A stretch of 64,000 nucleotides of DNA from Anomaloglossus baeobatrachus (lineage: Eukaryota > Chordata > Amphibia > Anura > Aromobatidae), in assembly GCF_048569485.1 (NCBI RefSeq), contig NW_027445242.1, positions 1 through 64,000 on the forward strand, written 5' to 3'. The notes under the pieces were generated by a model that had not been told where the DNA came from, did not search any database, and was given only the letters and a program-made list of their open reading frames with translations. Position 1 is the first letter of the stretch. Each line of letters starts with the position of its first letter. Position numbers and translations under genes: made by a program. Below, in pieces: positions 11,111 to 24,493 of this stretch.

Positions 11111-12499
11111 AACCAGAATTGGTTTGGGCCTCGAGTGGCACCCTGGCCTATGCCGGACACATCTTAGGGAGAGAGAGCGAGAGGGAGACAAACCCACGCC
11201 TACACAAGACATTTTGTCACCCAAGCCAACCCTTGAAAAGGCTGCTTTGCAGAGCCAAAACAAGAAGAATGGTGCGTTTTGCAGCCGCCGCCCACTGCAA
11301 TGAATCTGAATAACTCCTCCTTTAGGGCGCAAGCAACTCCCCTCCCCCTTGCAGTCTTTCCAATTCACGATACAAAAAGACGGACAGGACAGGTTGCCTG
11401 ACTTTCCGTCACTGCCACCCTTTGCCATCCTTACCCGTAGAAAGCCCTTTCATCATCCCCAAACCCTAATCTTTTCCCTTTCCTTCCCAGCCCCCAAACC
11501 CTGCCCTCTGTACCTTTCTCACCACCCGCTTCCCTTCTCCTGTCATCCCCCTACCACCCGGGAAAAAAAGAGATTGCCCCCTCCTTCCACTAGCCCACCC
11601 TCCCACCCAAAGAACAACTTCTTCTGCGCAGCTTGTTTTCTAGGCAGCAGCGCTATTGTGATGTCATCGGGGGGCATTGTGACAAGCCGCCAGTGTTCCG
11701 TCTCTTCATGTTGTGCACAGTTCAAACGGAAAATACATCAACAGGCAGACTACAGAAAAGCTTACTATCAAAGGTTAGAGGGGGGCTTTCTCAGAGGGCT
11801 TTTTACAGTTTTTCTATTCCCAATTAGCCGTTTAAGTGTACTTATTGAAAGTAGTAATTCTTTCATAGGCCGCCCTTTCTTAGTATTTGACGTTCCTTAT
11901 ATTGCGGTATGAGGCTTCGCAGTAGGTTGCAAACATTCATCACCCATGACTGTCCCCAATTGAGCTCAGAAGCTCAATGTCTATCATGACCTCTCTTTTA
12001 GAATGTCCAAGAGCAAGCAAACTATTCCTCCAGGAGAGGGCGCCAACAGACTACTAAAGAGATCATCATTACTCAAAGAAAACCCCAAAAACCAATGCAT
12101 GATAGGAATAAACAGGTAACTTTCTTTGGAGTGGAAGCGGAGAGATCGCACCAGATGCCAATTCTAGATGTTATCACACCTGTGGTCACTGCAGCAGCAG
12201 GTGAATCCACTTTGTCCAAAAGGGATCTATTCCATTCAATTGCAAATGATCTAGATAAGACAGAGAACTGCAGCACGGGGACATAGCCGAGTTGGTCAGG
12301 TTGAGTGGTGATGAGTTTGCTATTTGGATGAATAAAGAAAGTCAAAAGTGTGAAAGATAAAAAACAAAAGGAGGAAGTGTGAAAAGTGAATGGGCCAAAT
12401 TGAGGTGCATATGAAGACGTATGCTTTCTTCCAATTCATTAAATCGGGCTAATATGAATCAGGTGAATTGAGTTCTGCTTTTGGAAACTGGGTTAAGAA

Positions 12500-12688
12500 G
12501 GGGTGCACCGTTCCTGGAGGTACTGCAATACCAGGTCAATGCGTGGAGTGGACAGAGCAAGCTCTTTTTCCATCTCCCTGTTCTAAAAATCCATTTAATA
12601 TATGGTCCCCAGATAGGGGACGTATCAGATATTAAACTGATAAGAACAGATACTACACTTGATCTTAGCCAAAAGGCCGAGAAGCGAT
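12500..12688 (-). ncRNA. U2: U2 snRNA, copy 9
   Basis: Complete. PSE 12736..12752, 3' box 12474..12488. Confidence 0.96.
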
Positions 12689-14077
12689 AACCAGAATTGG
12701 TTTGGGCCTCGAGTGGCACCCTGGCCTATGCCGGACACATCTTAGGGAGAGAGAGCGAGAGGGAGACAAACCCACGCCTACACAAGACATTTTGTCACCC
12801 AAGCCAACCCTTGAAAAGGCTGCTTTGCAGAGCCAAAACAAGAAGAATGGTGCGTTTTGCAGCCGCCGCCCACTGCAATGAATCTGAATAACTCCTCCTT
12901 TAGGGCGCAAGCAACTCCCCTCCCCCTTGCAGTCTTTCCAATTCACGATACAAAAAGACGGACAGGACAGGTTGCCTGACTTTCCGTCACTGCCACCCTT
13001 TGCCATCCTTACCCGTAGAAAGCCCTTTCATCATCCCCAAACCCTAATCTTTTCCCTTTCCTTCCCAGCCCCCAAACCCTGCCCTCTGTACCTTTCTCAC
13101 CACCCGCTTCCCTTCTCCTGTCATCCCCCTACCACCCGGGAAAAAAAGAGATTGCCCCCTCCTTCCACTAGCCCACCCTCCCACCCAAAGAACAACTTCT
13201 TCTGCGCAGCTTGTTTTCTAGGCAGCAGCGCTATTGTGATGTCATCGGGGGGCATTGTGACAAGCCGCCAGTGTTCCGTCTCTTCATGTTGTGCACAGTT
13301 CAAACGGAAAATACATCAACAGGCAGACTACAGAAAAGCTTACTATCAAAGGTTAGAGGGGGGCTTTCTCAGAGGGCTTTTTACAGTTTTTCTATTCCCA
13401 ATTAGCCGTTTAAGTGTACTTATTGAAAGTAGTAATTCTTTCATAGGCCGCCCTTTCTTAGTATTTGACGTTCCTTATATTGCGGTATGAGGCTTCGCAG
13501 TAGGTTGCAAACATTCATCACCCATGACTGTCCCCAATTGAGCTCAGAAGCTCAATGTCTATCATGACCTCTCTTTTAGAATGTCCAAGAGCAAGCAAAC
13601 TATTCCTCCAGGAGAGGGCGCCAACAGACTACTAAAGAGATCATCATTACTCAAAGAAAACCCCAAAAACCAATGCATGATAGGAATAAACAGGTAACTT
13701 TCTTTGGAGTGGAAGCGGAGAGATCGCACCAGATGCCAATTCTAGATGTTATCACACCTGTGGTCACTGCAGCAGCAGGTGAATCCACTTTGTCCAAAAG
13801 GGATCTATTCCATTCAATTGCAAATGATCTAGATAAGACAGAGAACTGCAGCACGGGGACATAGCCGAGTTGGTCAGGTTGAGTGGTGATGAGTTTGCTA
13901 TTTGGATGAATAAAGAAAGTCAAAAGTGTGAAAGATAAAAAACAAAAGGAGGAAGTGTGAAAAGTGAATGGGCCAAATTGAGGTGCATATGAAGACGTAT
14001 GCTTTCTTCCAATTCATTAAATCGGGCTAATATGAATCAGGTGAATTGAGTTCTGCTTTTGGAAACTGGGTTAAGAA

Positions 14078-14266
14078 GGGGTGCACCGTTCCTGGAGGTA
14101 CTGCAATACCAGGTCAATGCGTGGAGTGGACAGAGCAAGCTCTTTTTCCATCTCCCTGTTCTAAAAATCCATTTAATATATGGTCCCCAGATAGGGGACG
14201 TATCAGATATTAAACTGATAAGAACAGATACTACACTTGATCTTAGCCAAAAGGCCGAGAAGCGAT
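14078..14266 (-). ncRNA. U2: U2 snRNA, copy 10
   Basis: Complete. PSE 14314..14330, 3' box 14052..14066. Confidence 0.96.
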
Positions 14267-15655
14267 AACCAGAATTGGTTTGGGCCTCGAGTGGCACCCT
14301 GGCCTATGCCGGACACATCTTAGGGAGAGAGAGCGAGAGGGAGACAAACCCACGCCTACACAAGACATTTTGTCACCCAAGCCAACCCTTGAAAAGGCTG
14401 CTTTGCAGAGCCAAAACAAGAAGAATGGTGCGTTTTGCAGCCGCCGCCCACTGCAATGAATCTGAATAACTCCTCCTTTAGGGCGCAAGCAACTCCCCTC
14501 CCCCTTGCAGTCTTTCCAATTCACGATACAAAAAGACGGACAGGACAGGTTGCCTGACTTTCCGTCACTGCCACCCTTTGCCATCCTTACCCGTAGAAAG
14601 CCCTTTCATCATCCCCAAACCCTAATCTTTTCCCTTTCCTTCCCAGCCCCCAAACCCTGCCCTCTGTACCTTTCTCACCACCCGCTTCCCTTCTCCTGTC
14701 ATCCCCCTACCACCCGGGAAAAAAAGAGATTGCCCCCTCCTTCCACTAGCCCACCCTCCCACCCAAAGAACAACTTCTTCTGCGCAGCTTGTTTTCTAGG
14801 CAGCAGCGCTATTGTGATGTCATCGGGGGGCATTGTGACAAGCCGCCAGTGTTCCGTCTCTTCATGTTGTGCACAGTTCAAACGGAAAATACATCAACAG
14901 GCAGACTACAGAAAAGCTTACTATCAAAGGTTAGAGGGGGGCTTTCTCAGAGGGCTTTTTACAGTTTTTCTATTCCCAATTAGCCGTTTAAGTGTACTTA
15001 TTGAAAGTAGTAATTCTTTCATAGGCCGCCCTTTCTTAGTATTTGACGTTCCTTATATTGCGGTATGAGGCTTCGCAGTAGGTTGCAAACATTCATCACC
15101 CATGACTGTCCCCAATTGAGCTCAGAAGCTCAATGTCTATCATGACCTCTCTTTTAGAATGTCCAAGAGCAAGCAAACTATTCCTCCAGGAGAGGGCGCC
15201 AACAGACTACTAAAGAGATCATCATTACTCAAAGAAAACCCCAAAAACCAATGCATGATAGGAATAAACAGGTAACTTTCTTTGGAGTGGAAGCGGAGAG
15301 ATCGCACCAGATGCCAATTCTAGATGTTATCACACCTGTGGTCACTGCAGCAGCAGGTGAATCCACTTTGTCCAAAAGGGATCTATTCCATTCAATTGCA
15401 AATGATCTAGATAAGACAGAGAACTGCAGCACGGGGACATAGCCGAGTTGGTCAGGTTGAGTGGTGATGAGTTTGCTATTTGGATGAATAAAGAAAGTCA
15501 AAAGTGTGAAAGATAAAAAACAAAAGGAGGAAGTGTGAAAAGTGAATGGGCCAAATTGAGGTGCATATGAAGACGTATGCTTTCTTCCAATTCATTAAAT
15601 CGGGCTAATATGAATCAGGTGAATTGAGTTCTGCTTTTGGAAACTGGGTTAAGAA

Positions 15656-15844
15656 GGGGTGCACCGTTCCTGGAGGTACTGCAATACCAGGTCAATGCGT
15701 GGAGTGGACAGAGCAAGCTCTTTTTCCATCTCCCTGTTCTAAAAATCCATTTAATATATGGTCCCCAGATAGGGGACGTATCAGATATTAAACTGATAAG
15801 AACAGATACTACACTTGATCTTAGCCAAAAGGCCGAGAAGCGAT
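15656..15844 (-). ncRNA. U2: U2 snRNA, copy 11
   Basis: Complete. PSE 15892..15908, 3' box 15630..15644. The next gene to the right is the first interrupted copy. Confidence 0.96.
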
Positions 15845-17385
15845 AACCAGAATTGGTTTGGGCCTCGAGTGGCACCCTGGCCTATGCCGGACACATCTTA
15901 GGGAGAGAGAGCGAGAGGGAGACAAACCCACGCCTACACAAGACATTTTGTCACCCAAGCCAACCCTTGAAAAGGCTGCTTTGCAGAGCCAAAACAAGAA
16001 GAATGGTGCGTTTTGCAGCCGCCGCCCACTGCAATGAATCTGAATAACTCCTCCTTTAGGGCGCAAGCAACTCCCCTCCCCCTTGCAGTCTTTCCAATTC
16101 ACGATACAAAAAGACGGACAGGACAGGTTGCCTGACTTTCCGTCACTGCCACCCTTTGCCATCCTTACCCGTAGAAAGCCCTTTCATCATCCCCAAACCC
16201 TAATCTTTTCCCTTTCCTTCCCAGCCCCCAAACCCTGCCCTCTGTACCTTTCTCACCACCCGCTTCCCTTCTCCTGTCATCCCCCTACCACCCGGGAAAA
16301 AAAGAGATTGCCCCCTCCTTCCACTAGCCCACCCTCCCACCCAAAGAACAACTTCTTCTGCGCAGCTTGTTTTCTAGGCAGCAGCGCTATTGTGATGTCA
16401 TCGGGGGGCATTGTGACAAGCCGCCAGTGTTCCGTCTCTTCATGTTGTGCACAGTTCAAACGGAAAATACATCAACAGGCAGACTACAGAAAAGCTTACT
16501 ATCAAAGGTTAGAGGGGGGCTTTCTCAGAGGGCTTTTTACAGTTTTTCTATTCCCAATTAGCCGTTTAAGTGTACTTATTGAAAGTAGTAATTCTTTCAT
16601 AGGCCGCCCTTTCTTAGTATTTGACGTTCCTTATATTGCGGTATGAGGCTTCGCAGTAGGTTGCAAACATTCATCACCCATGACTGTCCCCAATTGAGCT
16701 CAGAAGCTCAATGTCTATCATGACCTCTCTTTTAGAATGTCCAAGAGCAAGCAAACTATTCCTCCAGGAGAGGGCGCCAACAGACTACTAAAGAGATCAT
16801 CATTACTCAAAGAAAACCCCAAAAACCAATGCATGATAGGAATAAACAGGTAACTTTCTTTGGAGTGGAAGCGGAGAGATCGCACCAGATGCCAATTCTA
16901 GATGTTATCACACCTGTGGTCACTGCAGCAGCAGGTGAATCCACTTTGTCCAAAAGGGATCTATTCCATTCAATTGCAAATGATCTAGATAAGACAGAGA
17001 ACTGCAGCACGGGGACATAGCCGAGTTGGTCAGGTTGAGTGGTGATGAGTTTGCTATTTGGATGAATAAAGAAAGTCAAAAGTGTGAAAGATAAAAAACA
17101 AAAGGAGGAAGTGTGAAAAGTGAATGGGCCAAATTGAGGTGCATATGAAGACGTATGCTTTCTTCCAATTCATTAAATCGGGCTAATATGAATCAGGTGA
17201 ATTGAGTTCTGCTTTTGGAAACTGGGTTAAGAAGGGGTGCACCGTTCCTGGAGGTACTGCAATACCAGGTCAATGCGTGGAGTGGACAGAGCAAGCTCTT
17301 TTTCCATCTCCCTGTTCTAAAAATCCATTTAATATATGGTCCCCAGATAGGGGACGTATCAGATATTAAACTGATAAGAACAGAT

Positions 17386-18187
17386 TTTGATTTAATGAAG
17401 CTTTCCAAAGCACCGCAAAAATGCATGACCGAAGTCACACCAAAAACAGTGCAAAGGCTAGGATTCGTGTGGACCCCTCCGTGAGAAGAGGATCCCCAAA
17501 AATCAACCCCGTCCCTCCGAGCCAGAAGGCCACAGCGAGGGTCAGGGATCTTCGGTGCTCCCCCAAGCCGAAGCCTGGTTGAGCCTTGTTGTTGCTCCCA
17601 GCGTCCACCCAGGCATCTTACCCAAGTGGAGTAGAGAGCTACTAGTTGTTGGTTTCGCAGCCGAAACTTCCCGGACCGTCAACCGGTGTTGGTTTCTCAG
17701 CCCAAGGCTAACCGGACCTCCAACCGGGTGTTGGTTTCTCAGCCGAAGCTGACCCAGACCTCCAACCGGGTGTTGGTTTCTCAGCCGAAGCTGACCCGGA
17801 CCTCCAACCGGGTGTTAGTTTCTCAGCCCAAAGCTGACCAGACCTCCGACCGGGATTATAAAAATTTCCCTTCCTAGCCAGAAGGCCAGGATAGGGTAAT
17901 ATGCTCAAAAAGTATGAAAAGGCAAGGTACGGTGTGCTACAGAGCCCAAGACTTGCCGGGGTCCCAAGCCAGCAAGCTCAGACTCACTCCAGGGTCGTCA
18001 GTCCTGGGGCACGTTGCACCATAGCCCCCCACCCTTACTCAGTCTAATAGCCTCGATCCTGGTAGGGCCATGTTTTCCTCTTGATGAATATACTATCCAC
18101 CCAGAGTACTAGCAAGCGCAACCTTCCAGTGTGCATTGTATCATTGTACTAAGGTGGCCTGGAGCTTAAACCACCTCTTCGAACAAC
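17386..18187 (-). mobile_element. U2-targeted non-autonomous retroelement, insertion 1 (802 bp)
   Basis: The insert sits between U2 nt 38 (17385) and nt 37 (18188). Read on the minus strand (U2 sense) it ends CATTAAATC followed by A3 at the junction with U2 nt 38. A short A tail joined to the target in this way indicates target-primed reverse transcription in U2 orientation. No perfect target duplication is visible at the other end. It is homologous to the insertion at 24500..25353 over nearly its whole length, about 2-5% different by eye, with five instead of seven copies of a 42-bp minisatellite. The 5' end (minus strand) carries about 50 bp not shared with the other copy, including AGGTGG/CCACCT arms (18152..18157, 18171..18176). 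No reverse transcriptase frame is present, and I see no convincing Pol III A/B box pair. Keno (Tx1 group) LINEs are the known U2-specific elements; whether this is a Keno relative, a SINE that uses its machinery, or a 5'-truncated UTR fragment cannot be settled here. Confidence 0.82.
17648..17854 (-). repeat. 42-bp minisatellite, five copies, inside insertion 1
   Basis: Units start at 17648, 17688, 17730, 17772 and 17814; the first is 40 bp and degenerate, and the last is diverged. On the minus strand a consensus unit contains ACCCGG-N8-CCGGGT followed directly by TCAGC-TTCG-GCTGA, two hairpins in tandem, the second capped by a UUCG tetraloop. The arrays give Leu-Val-Ser-Gln-Pro-Lys-type repeats if translated, but the structure of the unit favours a role as RNA or plain repeat DNA over protein. 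Confidence 0.9.
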
Positions 18188-19613
18188 ACTACACTTGATC
18201 TTAGCCAAAAGGCCGAGAAGCGATAACCAGAATTGGTTTGGGCCTCGAGTGGCACCCTGGCCTATGCCGGACACATCTTAGGGAGAGAGAGCGAGAGGGA
18301 GACAAACCCACGCCTACACAAGACATTTTGTCACCCAAGCCAACCCTTGAAAAGGCTGCTTTGCAGAGCCAAAACAAGAAGAATGGTGCGTTTTGCAGCC
18401 GCCGCCCACTGCAATGAATCTGAATAACTCCTCCTTTAGGGCGCAAGCAACTCCCCTCCCCCTTGCAGTCTTTCCAATTCACGATACAAAAAGACGGACA
18501 GGACAGGTTGCCTGACTTTCCGTCACTGCCACCCTTTGCCATCCTTACCCGTAGAAAGCCCTTTCATCATCCCCAAACCCTAATCTTTTCCCTTTCCTTC
18601 CCAGCCCCCAAACCCTGCCCTCTGTACCTTTCTCACCACCCGCTTCCCTTCTCCTGTCATCCCCCTACCACCCGGGAAAAAAAGAGATTGCCCCCTCCTT
18701 CCACTAGCCCACCCTCCCACCCAAAGAACAACTTCTTCTGCGCAGCTTGTTTTCTAGGCAGCAGCGCTATTGTGATGTCATCGGGGGGCATTGTGACAAG
18801 CCGCCAGTGTTCCGTCTCTTCATGTTGTGCACAGTTCAAACGGAAAATACATCAACAGGCAGACTACAGAAAAGCTTACTATCAAAGGTTAGAGGGGGGC
18901 TTTCTCAGAGGGCTTTTTACAGTTTTTCTATTCCCAATTAGCCGTTTAAGTGTACTTATTGAAAGTAGTAATTCTTTCATAGGCCGCCCTTTCTTAGTAT
19001 TTGACGTTCCTTATATTGCGGTATGAGGCTTCGCAGTAGGTTGCAAACATTCATCACCCATGACTGTCCCCAATTGAGCTCAGAAGCTCAATGTCTATCA
19101 TGACCTCTCTTTTAGAATGTCCAAGAGCAAGCAAACTATTCCTCCAGGAGAGGGCGCCAACAGACTACTAAAGAGATCATCATTACTCAAAGAAAACCCC
19201 AAAAACCAATGCATGATAGGAATAAACAGGTAACTTTCTTTGGAGTGGAAGCGGAGAGATCGCACCAGATGCCAATTCTAGATGTTATCACACCTGTGGT
19301 CACTGCAGCAGCAGGTGAATCCACTTTGTCCAAAAGGGATCTATTCCATTCAATTGCAAATGATCTAGATAAGACAGAGAACTGCAGCACGGGGACATAG
19401 CCGAGTTGGTCAGGTTGAGTGGTGATGAATTTGCTATTTGGATGAATAAAGAAAGTCAAAAGTGTGAAAGATAAAAAACAAAAGGAGGAAGTGTGAAAAG
19501 TGAATGGGCCAAATTGAGGTGCATATGAAGACGTATGCTTTCTTCCAATTCATTAAATCGGGCTAATATGAATCAGGTGAATTGAGTTCTGCTTTTGGAA
19601 ACTGGGTTAAGAA

Positions 19614-19802
19614 GGGGTGCACCGTTCCTGGAGGTACTGCAATACCAGGTCAATGCGTGGAGTGGACAGAGCAAGCTCTTTTTCCATCTCCCTGTTCTAA
19701 AAATCCATTTAATATATGGTCCCCAGATAGGGGACGTATCAGATATTAAACTGATAAGAACAGATACTACACTTGATCTTAGCCAAAAGGCCGAGAAGCG
19801 AT
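19614..19802 (-). ncRNA. U2: U2 snRNA, copy 13
   Basis: Complete. PSE 19850..19866, 3' box 19588..19602. The spacer to its left has G to A at 19429. Confidence 0.96.
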
Positions 19803-21191
19803 AACCAGAATTGGTTTGGGCCTCGAGTGGCACCCTGGCCTATGCCGGACACATCTTAGGGAGAGAGAGCGAGAGGGAGACAAACCCACGCCTACACAAG
19901 ACATTTTGTCACCCAAGCCAACCCTTGAAAAGGCTGCTTTGCAGAGCCAAAACAAGAAGAATGGTGCGTTTTGCAGCCGCCGCCCACTGCAATGAATCTG
20001 AATAACTCCTCCTTTAGGGCGCAAGCAACTCCCCTCCCCCTTGCAGTCTTTCCAATTCACGATACAAAAAGACGGACAGGACAGGTTGCCTGACTTTCCG
20101 TCACTGCCACCCTTTGCCATCCTTACCCGTAGAAAGCCCTTTCATCATCCCCAAACCCTAATCTTTTCCCTTTCCTTCCCAGCCCCCAAACCCTGCCCTC
20201 TGTACCTTTCTCACCACCCGCTTCCCTTCTCCTGTCATCCCCCTACCACCCGGGAAAAAAAGAGATTGCCCCCTCCTTCCACTAGCCCACCCTCCCACCC
20301 AAAGAACAACTTCTTCTGCGCAGCTTGTTTTCTAGGCAGCAGCGCTATTGTGATGTCATCGGGGGGCATTGTGACAAGCCGCCAGTGTTCCGTCTCTTCA
20401 TGTTGTGCACAGTTCAAACGGAAAATACATCAACAGGCAGACTACAGAAAAGCTTACTATCAAAGGTTAGAGGGGGGCTTTCTCAGAGGGCTTTTTACAG
20501 TTTTTCTATTCCCAATTAGCCGTTTAAGTGTACTTATTGAAAGTAGTAATTCTTTCATAGGCCGCCCTTTCTTAGTATTTGACGTTCCTTATATTGCGGT
20601 ATGAGGCTTCGCAGTAGGTTGCAAACATTCATCACCCATGACTGTCCCCAATTGAGCTCAGAAGCTCAATGTCTATCATGACCTCTCTTTTAGAATGTCC
20701 AAGAGCAAGCAAACTATTCCTCCAGGAGAGGGCGCCAACAGACTACTAAAGAGATCATCATTACTCAAAGAAAACCCCAAAAACCAATGCATGATAGGAA
20801 TAAACAGGTAACTTTCTTTGGAGTGGAAGCGGAGAGATCGCACCAGATGCCAATTCTAGATGTTATCACACCTGTGGTCACTGCAGCAGCAGGTGAATCC
20901 ACTTTGTCCAAAAGGGATCTATTCCATTCAATTGCAAATGATCTAGATAAGACAGAGAACTGCAGCACGGGGACATAGCCGAGTTGGTCAGGTTGAGTGG
21001 TGATGAGTTTGCTATTTGGATGAATAAAGAAAGTCAAAAGTGTGAAAGATAAAAAACAAAAGGAGGAAGTGTGAAAAGTGAATGGGCCAAATTGAGGTGC
21101 ATATGAAGACGTATGCTTTCTTCCAATTCATTAAATCGGGCTAATATGAATCAGGTGAATTGAGTTCTGCTTTTGGAAACTGGGTTAAGAA

Positions 21192-21380
21192 GGGGTGCAC
21201 CGTTCCTGGAGGTACTGCAATACCAGGTCAATGCGTGGAGTGGACAGAGCAAGCTCTTTTTCCATCTCCCTGTTCTAAAAATCCATTTAATATATGGTCC
21301 CCAGATAGGGGACGTATCAGATATTAAACTGATAAGAACAGATACTACACTTGATCTTAGCCAAAAGGCCGAGAAGCGAT
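21192..21380 (-). ncRNA. U2: U2 snRNA, copy 14
   Basis: Complete. PSE 21428..21444, 3' box 21166..21180. Confidence 0.96.
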
Positions 21381-22769
21381 AACCAGAATTGGTTTGGGCC
21401 TCGAGTGGCACCCTGGCCTATGCCGGACACATCTTAGGGAGAGAGAGCGAGAGGGAGACAAACCCACGCCTACACAAGACATTTTGTCACCCAAGCCAAC
21501 CCTTGAAAAGGCTGCTTTGCAGAGCCAAAACAAGAAGAATGGTGCGTTTTGCAGCCGCCGCCCACTGCAATGAATCTGAATAACTCCTCCTTTAGGGCGC
21601 AAGCAACTCCCCTCCCCCTTGCAGTCTTTCCAATTCACGATACAAAAAGACGGACAGGACAGGTTGCCTGACTTTCCGTCACTGCCACCCTTTGCCATCC
21701 TTACCCGTAGAAAGCCCTTTCATCATCCCCAAACCCTAATCTTTTCCCTTTCCTTCCCAGCCCCCAAACCCTGCCCTCTGTACCTTTCTCACCACCCGCT
21801 TCCCTTCTCCTGTCATCCCCCTACCACCCGGGAAAAAAAGAGATTGCCCCCTCCTTCCACTAGCCCACCCTCCCACCCAAAGAACAACTTCTTCTGCGCA
21901 GCTTGTTTTCTAGGCAGCAGCGCTATTGTGATGTCATCGGGGGGCATTGTGACAAGCCGCCAGTGTTCCGTCTCTTCATGTTGTGCACAGTTCAAACGGA
22001 AAATACATCAACAGGCAGACTACAGAAAAGCTTACTATCAAAGGTTAGAGGGGGGCTTTCTCAGAGGGCTTTTTACAGTTTTTCTATTCCCAATTAGCCG
22101 TTTAAGTGTACTTATTGAAAGTAGTAATTCTTTCATAGGCCGCCCTTTCTTAGTATTTGACGTTCCTTATATTGCGGTATGAGGCTTCGCAGTAGGTTGC
22201 AAACATTCATCACCCATGACTGTCCCCAATTGAGCTCAGAAGCTCAATGTCTATCATGACCTCTCTTTTAGAATGTCCAAGAGCAAGCAAACTATTCCTC
22301 CAGGAGAGGGCGCCAACAGACTACTAAAGAGATCATCATTACTCAAAGAAAACCCCAAAAACCAATGCATGATAGGAATAAACAGGTAACTTTCTTTGGA
22401 GTGGAAGCGGAGAGATCGCACCAGATGCCAATTCTAGATGTTATCACACCTGTGGTCACTGCAGCAGCAGGTGAATCCACTTTGTCCAAAAGGGATCTAT
22501 TCCATTCAATTGCAAATGATCTAGATAAGACAGAGAACTGCAGCACGGGGACATAGCCGAGTTGGTCAGGTTGAGTGGTGATGAGTTTGCTATTTGGATG
22601 AATAAAGAAAGTCAAAAGTGTGAAAGATAAAAAACAAAAGGAGGAAGTGTGAAAAGTGAATGGGCCAAATTGAGGTGCATATGAAGACGTATGCTTTCTT
22701 CCAATTCATTAAATCGGGCTAATATGAATCAGGTGAATTGAGTTCTGCTTTTGGAAACTGGGTTAAGAA

Positions 22770-22958
22770 GGGGTGCACCGTTCCTGGAGGTACTGCAATA
22801 CCAGGTCAATGCGTGGAGTGGACAGAGCAAGCTCTTTTTCCATCTCCCTGTTCTAAAAATCCATTTAATATATGGTCCCCAGATAGGGGACGTATCAGAT
22901 ATTAAACTGATAAGAACAGATACTACACTTGATCTTAGCCAAAAGGCCGAGAAGCGAT
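22770..22958 (-). ncRNA. U2: U2 snRNA, copy 15
   Basis: Complete. PSE 23006..23022, 3' box 22744..22758. Confidence 0.96.
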
Positions 22959-24493
22959 AACCAGAATTGGTTTGGGCCTCGAGTGGCACCCTGGCCTATG
23001 CCGGACACATCTTAGGGAGAGAGAGCGAGAGGGAGACAAACCCACGCCTACACAAGACATTTTGTCACCCAAGCCAACCCTTGAAAAGGCTGCTTTGCAG
23101 AGCCAAAACAAGAAGAATGGTGCGTTTTGCAGCCGCCGCCCACTGCAATGAATCTGAATAACTCCTCCTTTAGGGCGCAAGCAACTCCCCTCCCCCTTGC
23201 AGTCTTTCCAATTCACGATACAAAAAGACGGACAGGACAGGTTGCCTGACTTTCCGTCACTGCCACCCTTTGCCATCCTTACCCGTAGAAAGCCCTTTCA
23301 TCATCCCCAAACCCTAATCTTTTCCCTTTCCTTCCCAGCCCCCAAACCCTGCCCTCTGTACCTTTCTCACCACCCGCTTCCCTTCTCCTGTCATCCCCCT
23401 ACCACCCGGGAAAAAAAGAGATTGCCCCCTCCTTCCACTAGCCCACCCTCCCACCCAAAGAACAACTTCTTCTGCGCAGCTTGTTTTCTAGGCAGCAGCG
23501 CTATTGTGATGTCATCGGGGGGCATTGTGACAAGCCGCCAGTGTTCCGTCTCTTCATGTTGTGCACAGTTCAAACGGAAAATACATCAACAGGCAGACTA
23601 CAGAAAAGCTTACTATCAAAGGTTAGAGGGGGGCTTTCTCAGAGGGCTTTTTACAGTTTTTCTATTCCCAATTAGCCGTTTAAGTGTACTTATTGAAAGT
23701 AGTAATTCTTTCATAGGCCGCCCTTTCTTAGTATTTGACGTTCCTTATATTGCGGTATGAGGCTTCGCAGTAGGTTGCAAACATTCATCACCCATGACTG
23801 TCCCCAATTGAGCTCAGAAGCTCAATGTCTATCATGACCTCTCTTTTAGAATGTCCAAGAGCAAGCAAACTATTCCTCCAGGAGAGGGCGCCAACAGACT
23901 ACTAAAGAGATCATCATTACTCAAAGAAAACCCCAAAAACCAATGCATGATAGGAATAAACAGGTAACTTTCTTTGGAGTGGAAGCGGAGAGATCGCACC
24001 AGATGCCAATTCTAGATGTTATCACACCTGTGGTCACTGCAGCAGCAGGTGAATCCACTTTGTCCAAAAGGGATCTATTCCATTCAATTGCAAATGATCT
24101 AGATAAGACAGAGAACTGCAGCACGGGGACATAGCCGAGTTGGTCAGGTTGAGTGGTGATGAGTTTGCTATTTGGATGAATAAAGAAAGTCAAAAGTGTG
24201 AAAGATAAAAAACAAAAGGAGGAAGTGTGAAAAGTGAATGGGCCAAATTGAGGTGCATATGAAGACGTATGCTTTCTTCCAATTCATTAAATCGGGCTAA
24301 TATGAATCAGGTGAATTGAGTTCTGCTTTTGGAAACTGGGTTAAGAAGGGGTGCACCGTTCCTGGAGGTACTGCAATACCAGGTCAATGCGTGGAGTGGA
24401 CAGAGCAAGCTCTTTTTCCATCTCCCTGTTCTAAAAATCCATTTAATATATGGTCCCCAGATAGGGGACGTATCAGATATTAAACTGATAAGA

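Larger units (their letters stand above)
17234..18224 (-). pseudogene. U2: U2 snRNA, copy 12, split by an 802-bp insertion
   Basis: RNA nt 1-37 are at 18188..18224 and nt 38-189 at 17234..17385; between them lies a mobile element. No U2 base is lost: removing 17386..18187 restores the normal 1,578-bp spacing exactly. The break falls inside the branch-site recognition sequence GUAGUA, so this copy cannot give a normal U2 unless the insert were removed from the RNA, which I see no reason to expect. The promoter (PSE 18272..18288) and 3' box (17208..17222) are intact, so a chimeric transcript is possible. Confidence 0.95.

Noticed and set aside
17648-17854. Possible CRISPR array
   Set aside because: Units are directly adjacent with no unique spacers, and the context is an animal snRNA array.
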